64,000 bases of DNA from Clostridium beijerinckii. GTDB lineage: Bacteria > Bacillota > Clostridia > Clostridiales > Clostridiaceae. The stretch covers positions 921,001 to 985,000 of the forward strand of contig NZ_CP073653.1 of NCBI RefSeq assembly GCF_018223745.1, given 5' to 3'. Positions within the stretch are counted from its first letter, which is position 1. The number at the start of each line of letters is the position of its first letter. Position numbers and translations under genes: made by a program. The notes under the pieces were generated by a model, which saw only the letters and a program-made list of their open reading frames with translations, had not been told where the DNA came from and searched no databases. Shown piece by piece: positions 57,341-64,000 of this stretch.

Positions 57341-57394
57341 GAAACTATTTGAATAATGTCTATCAATTAGCATTATTTCAATAGTTTCTTTTTT
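57341..57394 (+). terminator. Terminator of the heat-shock operon
   Basis: GAAACTATTTGAATAATG (57341-57358) pairs with CATTATTTCAATAGTTTC (57371-57388) with a two-base internal mismatch, followed by six T. Confidence 0.88.
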
Positions 57395-57488
57395 AAATAA
57401 AAATTCCCCGACAAAACCTATAGTTATAGTCATATTTTAAATTATAGGTTATAATATATTAAAATAATTATATTTAGGAGGAGAAAAA

Positions 57489-59027
57489 GTGAAGGAATTG
57501 AAGGAAAAATTATTAATTGAAATAGAAGAGTTTAGAGAATTAGGAAATAAATTTTTATCTGGTGAAGTATCTATTATGGATTTTAAAAAAGTTTCTGGGG
57601 GAATGGGGGTATACTCAGAACGTAATAAAAAAGAATTCATGATAAGACTAAGAATTCCTTCAGGAATTAGTAGCTTTGAGAACATGAATTGGTTATGTGA
57701 TATAGCTGATAAATATAATTTAGATAAATTTCATTTAACTACAAGAGAAGCAGTGCAGTATCATAATTTAACGATAGATCAAGTTTGTGGAATAATGAAG
57801 GATGGTATAGATAATGATATATATTCTAGAGGAGGCGGCGGAAACTTTCCAAGAAATGTAGCTATGTCTCCACTATCAGGTGTAGATAAAGATGAAGCGT
57901 TTGATGTGACACCATATGCATTAACTGTAAATAAACATTTTTTAAGCAAAATAACATCATATAAATTTCCAAGAAAGTTTAAAGTATCTTTTTCAAGCAG
58001 CGACTCAGATCAGGGGCATTGTAATGTAGCTGATTTAGGGTTCTTAGCAACAATTAAAGATAATGAAAAGTATTTTAGAGTTTTTATGGGAGGCGGAATT
58101 GGAAGAAATCCTCAAGTTGCAGTCGAATATGATGAGCTTATAAAACCAAGTGATGTATTATACCACGTAGAAGCCATGACTAGTTTATTTATAAAAGAAG
58201 GTAACTATGAAGATAGAAATAAAGCTCGTATAAGATATATATTAGAGAGAATGGGCAAAGAGAAATTCATAGAAACATATAAAGAACATTTAAAATATGT
58301 GTTAGATAATAATGCGTTAGATTTATTTGTAGAATCTAAGGAAATTACTAAAGAAGGTAAAGAAATTGAATTAAAACATTCAAGATTATATTCACAAAAG
58401 CAAAAAGGATTATACAGCGTATATTTCCATCCAATTGGCGGACAAATTTCTGTTAAGACATTAAGAGAAATTTTAGATAAATTAAAAGTAGTAAAAGACT
58501 TAGAAATAAGACTTACTATGACAGAAGGTTTATATTTTAGAAACTTAAATGGTGATGAAGCTAAAGAAATTTTAGATTTAACACAAAATATTGGAGGAGA
58601 AACAGCTCTTCAGCAAAGTGTATCATGTATTGGAGTGCCAATATGTCAAGTTGGAATTTTAGAGAGTCAAAAAATGCTTAACAATATAATTAATTACTTT
58701 GCAGAAAAGGGTTATAATAAAGATATACTTCCAAGAGTTCATATATCAGGATGTGGAAATTCATGTGCAGTTCATGAAGTCGTTGGTATCGGGCTTACAG
58801 GAAAACGTAAAAAAGTTGAAGATGTATTTGAATTACATATTAACGGATCATTTGAAACAGGAAGTGCAAGGCTCGGAAAAGTTTATGGTGATTTACTTGC
58901 CAGTGAAATACCAGAGTTTTTATATGAATTATCATTATATATAGAGAATAAAAATATGAATTTTTATGAGTTTGTAGAAAATAACGAGGAAGAACTATTA
59001 AAAATAATAGAGAAATATAAAAAATAA
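57489..59027 (+). CDS. Siroheme sulfite/nitrite reductase-like protein
   Basis: A 512-residue protein with the duplicated ferredoxin-like and siroheme-binding halves of the NirA/SirA/CysI family. Region RGGGGNFPRNVAMSPLSGV is the first siroheme segment. Cysteine pairs CIGVPIC and CGNSC (about residues 379-425) supply the coupled 4Fe-4S/siroheme cluster. It should reduce sulfite or nitrite with six electrons, but donor and substrate are not shown. Start is GTG 57489 after AGGAGGAG. It is monocistronic, with no flavoprotein or siroheme gene beside it, and is inserted between dnaJ and prmA relative to Bacillus. Confidence 0.9.
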   Translation: MKELKEKLLIEIEEFRELGNKFLSGEVSIMDFKKVSGGMGVYSERNKKEFMIRLRIPSGISSFENMNWLCDIADKYNLDKFHLTTREAVQYHNLTIDQVCGIMKDGIDNDIYSRGGGGNFPRNVAMSPLSGVDKDEAFDVTPYALTVNKHFLSKITSYKFPRKFKVSFSSSDSDQGHCNVADLGFLATIKDNEKYFRVFMGGGIGRNPQVAVEYDELIKPSDVLYHVEAMTSLFIKEGNYEDRNKARIRYILERMGKEKFIETYKEHLKYVLDNNALDLFVESKEITKEGKEIELKHSRLYSQKQKGLYSVYFHPIGGQISVKTLREILDKLKVVKDLEIRLTMTEGLYFRNLNGDEAKEILDLTQNIGGETALQQSVSCIGVPICQVGILESQKMLNNIINYFAEKGYNKDILPRVHISGCGNSCAVHEVVGIGLTGKRKKVEDVFELHINGSFETGSARLGKVYGDLLASEIPEFLYELSLYIENKNMNFYEFVENNEEELLKIIEKYKK

Positions 59028-59046
59028 GTCATAAGATAAAGTAGTT

Positions 59047-59092
59047 AAAATAGTACATTCTCTTAAGTATGAGGTGTGCTATTTTTTTATAT
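59047..59092 (+). terminator. Terminator of the siroheme reductase gene
   Basis: AAAATAGTACATTCTC (59047-59062) pairs with GAGGTGTGCTATTTT (59071-59085) through several G-U pairs, followed by TTTTAT. Confidence 0.8.
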
Positions 59093-59096
59093 TTAA

Positions 59097-59447
59097 TAAT
59101 GATAGGGTGTTAAGTATTAAATTGGATGATTTTTTAGATAAACAACTTGAGGGGGGGAGAATTCTTAATTAGTATTAAGAAAGTATAAAAATACTTTGAG
59201 ATAAAAGATTCAGTACAGATATTTGAGTTATTTGCAATACCTGTATATTTTTGAGATAAAAATTGCAATATAAATTTTTATAGGTATAATTATTATGAAG
59301 GATACGGCCGATTAATAGAACAATAAGACGGTATGAGCGTCTTGTTTATATGGTATTGTGTCGATAAGTTCAATTTAATGATCTAAAAAACTTAATTGCA
59401 GTGAAATGCTATTTTTTAAAAGCTTATAAAAGATGGAGTGAACTAAC
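59097..59447. other. Non-coding gap before trmB with small hairpins
   Basis: No ORF is supported. The gap holds a G7 run (59151-59157) resembling a ribosome site with no start codon after it, then hairpin TTCTTAAT/ATTAAGAA (59162-59169, 59174-59181), hairpin AAGTAT/ATACTT (59181-59196), and a 9-bp stem AATAAGACG/CGTCTTGTT (59322-59330, 59338-59346). It may be a decayed gene, a small RNA or a long leader. Confidence 0.4.
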
Positions 59448-60107
59448 ATGAGAATGAGAAAAAAACCGTGGGCAAGACCTGAGCTTGAAGGTTGCGATTT
59501 TTTTGTTATAAATCCGAAAGAATATAAAGGTAAGTGGAAAGAATTTTTCGGTAATGATAAACCAATATATCTAGAACTTGGATGTGGGAAGGGAACTTTT
59601 ATGGCAGTTCATGCCTCCGAGAATCCAGATATAAATTATATTGCAATTGACATAAAGGATGAGGTATTAGGATTAGCAAAAAGAAATATTGAAAAGGCTT
59701 ATGAAGAAAAAAATAGGAAGACTGATAATGTAAAATTAATGGCTCAAGAGATAGGGCTTATCAGTGAAATCTTAAGTGAAGAAGATGTTGTAAGTAGAAT
59801 ATACATAAATTTTTGCAATCCGTGGCCAAAGGAAAAGCATAAAAAGAGAAGATTAACACATATGAGGCAGCTTGAACAGTATAAAACATTTTTAAAGAGT
59901 GAAGGTGAAATTTATTTTAAAACTGACGATGATGAATTATTTGAGGAATCGCTTGAATATTTTAATGAAGCAGGGTTTAGAATTAAATATATAACATATG
60001 ATCTTCACAATAGTGATGTTGAAGGAAATGTTCAGACTGAGCATGAAAAAATGTTTAGTGAACAAGGAATAAAAATAAAATTTTTGATTGCCATGAAAGA
60101 CAATTAG
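59448..60107 (+). CDS. trmB: tRNA (guanine-N7-)-methyltransferase
   Basis: A 219-residue SAM enzyme that makes m7G46 in tRNA variable loops. The SAM motif is [16 protein letters not shown] near residue 45, then [13 protein letters not shown], and the family catalytic segment [17 protein letters not shown] near residue 122. The ATG follows GATGGAGTG. It stands between non-coding gaps; a repeat-rich region follows its stop. Confidence 0.96.
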   Translation: MRMRKKPWARPELEGCDFFVINPKEYKGKWKEFFGNDKPIYLELGCGKGTFMAVHASENPDINYIAIDIKDEVLGLAKRNIEKAYEEKNRKTDNVKLMAQEIGLISEILSEEDVVSRIYINFCNPWPKEKHKKRRLTHMRQLEQYKTFLKSEGEIYFKTDDDELFEESLEYFNEAGFRIKYITYDLHNSDVEGNVQTEHEKMFSEQGIKIKFLIAMKDN

Positions 60108-60121
60108 ATTTATAATGACCA

Positions 60122-60256
60122 GAATTTAAGAATTTAAGAATTTAAGAATTTAAGAATTTAAGAATTTAAGAATTTAAGAATTTAAGAATTTAAGAATTTA
60201 AGAATTTAAGAATTTAAGAATTTAAGAATTTAAGAATTTAAGAATTTAAGAATTTA
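60122..60256. repeat. Tandem array of an 8-bp unit, 16.9 copies
   Basis: GAATTTAA is repeated head to tail 16 times plus 7 bases, without a single base change, immediately after trmB. One more copy stands at 60337-60344. Perfect identity points to recent expansion by replication slippage, so copy number probably differs between strains. Confidence 0.97.
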
Positions 60257-60361
60257 CCCGATTCACATGTGTTTGATGAGTAAGTTCGAGGAACCAAATA
60301 CAAGATTTGAAGCATCACTTTTGGACTCTCACTTAAGAATTTAAACATATGAAAAGATACG

Positions 60362-60394
60362 CACCTATAAAAAAAGTGCGAAGCACAATTAAGA
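60362..60394 (+). repeat. 33-bp direct repeat, copy 1
   Basis: Starts CACCTATAAAAAAAGTGCGA and ends AGCACAATTAAGA. It contains the small hairpin GTGC-GAA-GCAC. An identical copy begins 39 bases downstream. Confidence 0.95.
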
Positions 60395-60400
60395 TCAGTT

Positions 60401-60433
60401 CACCTATAAAAAAAGTGCGAAGCACAATTAAGA
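60401..60433 (+). repeat. 33-bp direct repeat, copy 2
   Basis: Identical to the copy at 60362-60394, separated from it by six bases (TCAGTT). Confidence 0.95.
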
Positions 60434-60465
60434 AGTTTAATATTTTAAAATTTAAATATTAAACT
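60434..60465. repeat. Inverted repeat in AT-rich DNA before prmA
   Basis: AGTTTAATATTT and AAATATTAAACT (12 bp) flank an 8-base loop, directly after the second 33-bp repeat. The following 300 bases to prmA are extremely AT-rich, with scattered AACTAGATAT and AGTTAA motifs and no ORF or clear promoter. Confidence 0.7.
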
Positions 60466-60779
60466 AGATATCAATAAAAATATTTTTAAATATATAAATT
60501 TAACTAGATATATATGTAAGTAGTTAAATAGAAATCTATATAAATAGTTAACTATGTAAATATATATCAATGTTAAATATAAATAAAGATAAATATGTAA
60601 ATATTTATAGTTATTGTAAGGGTTACAATGACTTTAAAAAAATAAAATTATATAGTTAGCAAAGAGCAATTGTAGGAAAAAATTCTATGGAATTTAAAAA
60701 TATTTTTAATAAATTTTGAAAAAAATGTATTCCTAAATTGCAAACTGTTACTGAAACTGAATTAGAAAGGTTGATAAAC

Positions 60780-61724
60780 ATGGATGGAATATGGATTGAA
60801 GTTAGTGTAATAACAAAGAGCGAGGCGTTAGAGCCTATATCAGGAATATTTTATGGATTAAATTGCCCTAATGTTGCAATAGAAGATCCGGAGGATTTAC
60901 TTTCAAGAGATCAAGGACCATTAACTTGGGATTTTGCAGATATAAATATCTTAGAACATAAAGGAAATGCAGCTGTAGTTAAAGCTTATTTTTCTCAAGA
61001 TGATAAGGTTGAAGAGATTGTTGAATATGTTAAGGAAAAACTTTCTGAAATTAAAGAATTTGGAATAGATATTGGTGAAGGTACAGTAGAAGCTAAGAAG
61101 ATGCACGAAGAGGACTGGGCTAATAATTGGAAGCAATATTATAAACCAGTTAAAATAACAGATAAGATTGTTGTTAAACCAATTTGGGAAGAATATGAAA
61201 AAAATGATGAAGAACTAATTATAGAGTTGGATCCAGGAATGGCATTTGGAACTGGAACTCATGAAACTACAAGAATGTGTATTCAAGCTTTAGATAAATA
61301 TGTAAAGCCTGATACAACAGTATTTGACGTAGGATGTGGATCAGGAATACTTGCCATTGCTGCTGCAAAGCTTGGAGCTAAACATGTTGTTGGTGTTGAC
61401 CTAGATCCTGTTGCTGTTGATTCATCAAAAGAGAATATTGGTTTTAATAATTTAGATAACATTGAAGTATTAGAAGGAAATCTTTTAGATGTAGTTGATG
61501 GAAAAGCCGACATAGTAGTTGCAAATATAATAGCAGAAATCATTTGTGTACTAACTGAGGATGTTAAAAAGGCTCTAAATGAAGGTGGATTATTTATAAC
61601 TTCAGGTATAATTCATGATAGGGTAGATATGGTTACAGAAAAGTTTGCTGAATGTGGTTTTGAAGTTATTGAAATCAATAAAGATGGAGAATGGAACTGT
61701 ATAGTTGCTAAAGCAATTAATTAG
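60780..61724 (+). CDS. prmA: Ribosomal protein L11 methyltransferase
   Basis: A 314-residue SAM enzyme that methylates ribosomal protein L11. The N-terminal recognition domain is followed by [18 protein letters not shown] near residue 155, SAM motif [19 protein letters not shown] near 183 and [10 protein letters not shown] near 246. ATG 60780 follows GAAAGG; an in-frame start at 60738 has no ribosome site. It begins the prmA-rsmE-mtaB block found after dnaJ in Bacillus. Confidence 0.97.
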   Translation: MDGIWIEVSVITKSEALEPISGIFYGLNCPNVAIEDPEDLLSRDQGPLTWDFADINILEHKGNAAVVKAYFSQDDKVEEIVEYVKEKLSEIKEFGIDIGEGTVEAKKMHEEDWANNWKQYYKPVKITDKIVVKPIWEEYEKNDEELIIELDPGMAFGTGTHETTRMCIQALDKYVKPDTTVFDVGCGSGILAIAAAKLGAKHVVGVDLDPVAVDSSKENIGFNNLDNIEVLEGNLLDVVDGKADIVVANIIAEIICVLTEDVKKALNEGGLFITSGIIHDRVDMVTEKFAECGFEVIEINKDGEWNCIVAKAIN

Positions 61725-61787
61725 TATAAATATAGATATTTGTAATGCAAATTTTGGTTAACGGTTTGAAAATGTAATTATGAAAAT

Positions 61788-61917
61788 AATGCACAATGTA
61801 CAATTCACAATGCGCAGTTTAGGAGAAATTTCTAAGAGATTTTTTTGAAAATCTATAGTTGATATACCGTAATCAATTATTATTTAATTGTGCATTGAGT
61901 ATTGTGAACTGTGAATT
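61788..61917. mobile_element. MITE-like element with 32-bp terminal inverted repeats
   Basis: Bases 61788-61819 and the reverse complement of 61886-61917 match at 24 of 32 positions; both arms consist of AATTGTGCATTGTGAA-type sequence. The 66-base centre holds a small hairpin (GAGATTTT...AAAATCT-like) and no ORF. The element ends 1-2 bases before the rsmE ribosome site. It resembles short palindromic repeats I associate with Clostridium intergenic DNA; a mobile origin is inference. Confidence 0.6.
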
Positions 61918-61930
61918 AGAGAGGAGTCGT

Positions 61931-62698
61931 ATGCATAAGTTTTTTACAGAACCTCATAATATTAGTGAAACTGAAGGTAGAATACTTGGAGATGATGTAA
62001 AACATATTTATAAGGTTTTAAGATTATCTGAAGGTGAAGAAGTAGTATTAAACAATTGCGAAGGAATTGAGTATCTAGGTGAGATAGAAACTATAACTAA
62101 AAGTGAAGTTATAGTTAAAATTATTAAAAGATTAGATATAAATAATGAAAGTAAAGTTAAAGTACATCTGTTTCAGGGACTACCAAAAGGTCAGAAAATG
62201 GACCTGATAGTACAAAAGGGAACAGAACTTGGAGTATCTGAGTTTATTCCTGTAACAACTGCAAGAGTAGATGTAAAACTTAAAGGCGAATTTAAAAAGC
62301 TTGATAGACTAAATAGAATTGCTCTTGAGGCATGCAAACAATCAAAAAGAAGTGTAATTCCTCAAGTTAAAGAAGTTATAGATTTCAATGAGGCAATAAA
62401 TGAATTAAAAAAGATGGATTTGATTATTGTACCTTATGAAAATGCCGAAGATTTTGGAATTAAAACTCTTGTGAGAAAATTAGAAAGAGATAATGTGGAT
62501 TTAGATACTATAAATAATGTTGGAATATTGATAGGGCCTGAGGGCGGATTTGAGGAATCTGAAATTGATGATTTAAAAGAACAGGGTGCTTATATAGTGA
62601 CTCTTGGAAATAGAATATTACGTACAGAGACGGCTGGATTTACAGCTACGGCATTAATTCAATATGAATTAGGAGATTTAGGAGGAAAGCTATCATAA
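61931..62698 (+). CDS. rsmE: 16S rRNA (uracil-1498-N3)-methyltransferase
   Basis: A 255-residue SPOUT-class enzyme methylating U1498 of 16S rRNA. Motifs are GLPKGQKMDLIVQKGTELGV near residue 84, then LIGPEGGFEESEID and LGNRILRTETA, the SAM-binding knot. ATG 61931 is five bases after GAGAGGAG; longer in-frame starts (from 61859) run through the repeat element and are not credible. Its TAA overlaps the mtaB ATG by one base. Confidence 0.97.
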   Translation: MHKFFTEPHNISETEGRILGDDVKHIYKVLRLSEGEEVVLNNCEGIEYLGEIETITKSEVIVKIIKRLDINNESKVKVHLFQGLPKGQKMDLIVQKGTELGVSEFIPVTTARVDVKLKGEFKKLDRLNRIALEACKQSKRSVIPQVKEVIDFNEAINELKKMDLIIVPYENAEDFGIKTLVRKLERDNVDLDTINNVGILIGPEGGFEESEIDDLKEQGAYIVTLGNRILRTETAGFTATALIQYELGDLGGKLS

Positions 62699-64000
62699 TG
62701 GGAGAGAACCAAATGAAATTAGTCAGAGCAGGTAGTGACAAGACTAAGCTTAAGAAGTTATCTAACAAAGAACCAATAAAAAATACAGAGGGGAAGAGTC
62801 TTGTGGCTTTTGCAACTCTTGGATGCAGGGTAAATCATTATGAAACAGAGGCTATGGCGGAAAAGTTCATAAGAGAAGGTTATGAAGTAACTGACTTTGA
62901 AGGTTTTGCTGATGTTTATGTTATAAATACTTGTTCTGTAACTAATATGAGTGATAAAAAATCAAGGCAAATAATTAGCAGAGCTAGAAGAAGAAATGAA
63001 AATGCAATAATTGCAGCTGTTGGATGCTATTCGCAAGTTGCGCCAGAAGAAGTTTCTAAAATACAAGGGGTAGATGTTGTACTTGGGACTAGAAATAAAG
63101 GCGATATTGTTTATTATGTGAATAAGGCTAAGGATGAGCAAAAACCTCAGTTAATGGTTGGAGAAGTTCTAAAGAATAAACAGTTTGAAGAATTAAATAT
63201 AGAAGAGTATCAAGATAAAACAAGAGCATTTTTAAAGATACAAGATGGTTGTAATAGATTTTGTGCATATTGTCTCATACCTTATACCAGAGGAACAACT
63301 TGCTCAAAAGACCCTCAAAAAGTATTGGATGAAATAAAGAATTTAAGTGAACATGGATTTAAAGAAATAATATTATCAGGAATACATACAGCATCTTATG
63401 GTGTTGATTTAGATGGAAATGTAACTTTAATAACTTTATTAGAAGAAATAGAGAAACTGGATGGAATTGAAAGAGTTAGGATAGGTTCTATAGAGCCTAG
63501 TTTCTTTACAGATGAAGTTATCGAGAAAATGAAAAAAATGAAAAAACTATGTCCACAATTTCATTTATCACTTCAAAGCGGCTGTGATGCAACTTTAAAA
63601 AGAATGAATAGAAGATATACTGCTAAAGAATACGAAGATGCAGTTAATAGAATAAGAGAAAACCTTAAAGATGCCTCAATAACTACTGATGTAATCGTAG
63701 GTTTCCCAGGTGAAACTGATAAGGAATTTAACGAAACTTATGAATACTTAAAGAGAATTAAATTAACTAAAACACATATATTCAAATTCAGCCCAAGAAA
63801 AGGTACGAAGGCTTCAGATATGCCTAATCAAATAGATGGAAATGTAAAGGACAAGAGAAGTAAGGCTTTAATTGAACTAAATGCAAAGAATGAAGGCGAC
63901 TTTAGTAAATCTTTAGTTGGAAGAGAACTAGATGTATTAGTTGAGCAAGAAGTATCTAATAAGCCTGGGGTATTTGAGGGGTATACAAGAAATTATGTAA
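62698..64000 (+). CDS. mtaB: tRNA t6A37 methylthiotransferase MtaB (truncated by window end)
   Basis: At least 434 codons are visible and the frame is still open at the window edge. It is a radical SAM methylthiotransferase that converts t6A37 to ms2t6A37 in tRNAs. The N-terminal domain has the three cluster cysteines (TLGCRVNHYE, NTCSVTN, VGCYSQ), the SAM domain has CNRFCAYCLIPYTRG, and the C-terminal TRAM domain begins near the edge (LDVLVEQE). ATG 62698 overlaps the rsmE stop and follows AGGAGG; an in-frame ATG at 62713 is the alternative. Confidence 0.95.
   Translation, partial: MGENQMKLVRAGSDKTKLKKLSNKEPIKNTEGKSLVAFATLGCRVNHYETEAMAEKFIREGYEVTDFEGFADVYVINTCSVTNMSDKKSRQIISRARRRNENAIIAAVGCYSQVAPEEVSKIQGVDVVLGTRNKGDIVYYVNKAKDEQKPQLMVGEVLKNKQFEELNIEEYQDKTRAFLKIQDGCNRFCAYCLIPYTRGTTCSKDPQKVLDEIKNLSEHGFKEIILSGIHTASYGVDLDGNVTLITLLEEIEKLDGIERVRIGSIEPSFFTDEVIEKMKKMKKLCPQFHLSLQSGCDATLKRMNRRYTAKEYEDAVNRIRENLKDASITTDVIVGFPGETDKEFNETYEYLKRIKLTKTHIFKFSPRKGTKASDMPNQIDGNVKDKRSKALIELNAKNEGDFSKSLVGRELDVLVEQEVSNKPGVFEGYTRNYV

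Noticed and set aside
60122..60433. Possible CRISPR array
   Set aside because: The 8-bp unit has no spacers, and the 33-bp repeat occurs only twice with a 6-base gap. No cas genes are present.

Overview
The window is a low-GC, AT-rich chromosomal segment of a spore-forming, obligately anaerobic Firmicute, almost certainly Clostridium sensu stricto and possibly near C. beijerinckii or C. butyricum (the genus is well supported, the species is a guess). The evidence is very AT-rich intergenic DNA, AGGAGG-type ribosome sites, sigma-A promoters, a hybrid-cluster protein, a lysine riboswitch, a CIRCE-controlled heat-shock operon and a complete spoIIA/spoVA sporulation block. I see no rRNA operon, prophage, CRISPR array or intact insertion sequence.

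Layout. 1-8100: hybrid cluster protein (hcp), a KimA-type potassium importer, a lysine permease (lysP) under a lysine riboswitch with terminator, and a GntR-ABC transporter operon. 8200-11370: the nadA-nadB-nadC operon for de novo NAD synthesis, with a palindrome at its promoter. 11500-16310: an iron-sulfur protein, a universal stress protein, a small protein followed by trpS, a DUF3284 protein and an M29 aminopeptidase. 16600-20800: polA-coaE-lytic transglycosylase, then tRNA-Leu(GAG). 21000-32500: a surface and signalling block with a chemotaxis receptor, two tandem YhgE/Pip membrane proteins (the second frameshifted), two tandem membrane histidine kinases with no response regulator beside them, and TspO. 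32800-39300: a Lon-like protease whose nucleotide-binding motifs look lost, then spoIIAA-spoIIAB-sigF and spoVAC-AD-AE. 39500-48300: a P-type ATPase homologue with most catalytic motifs degraded, a ComEC-like channel without its C-terminal hydrolase domain, holA, rpsT (opposite strand), gpr, spoIIP and a small membrane protein. 48400-64000: lepA, a TerB-like protein, hemW, hrcA-grpE-dnaK-dnaJ, a siroheme sulfite/nitrite reductase-like protein, trmB, prmA, rsmE and mtaB (cut by the window end).

From comEC to mtaB the order matches the Bacillus subtilis comEC-holA-rpsT-gpr-spoIIP-yqxA-lepA-hemW-hrcA-grpE-dnaK-dnaJ-prmA-rsmE-mtaB chromosome block as I know it, with clostridial insertions (TerB-like gene, siroheme reductase, trmB). 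This synteny supports several weak calls, notably the yqxA-position protein and holA.

The most unusual items are the degenerate P-type ATPase between spoVAE and comEC, the Lon-like protease without recognisable Walker motifs, the kinase pair whose second member has an altered ATP-lid motif, a leader in which a helix may bring a distant Shine-Dalgarno site to spoIIAA, a branched RNA-like element before hemW, and a repeat-rich 670-bp gap before prmA with 17 copies of an 8-bp unit. No single element is a proven new system; these are the places to look.
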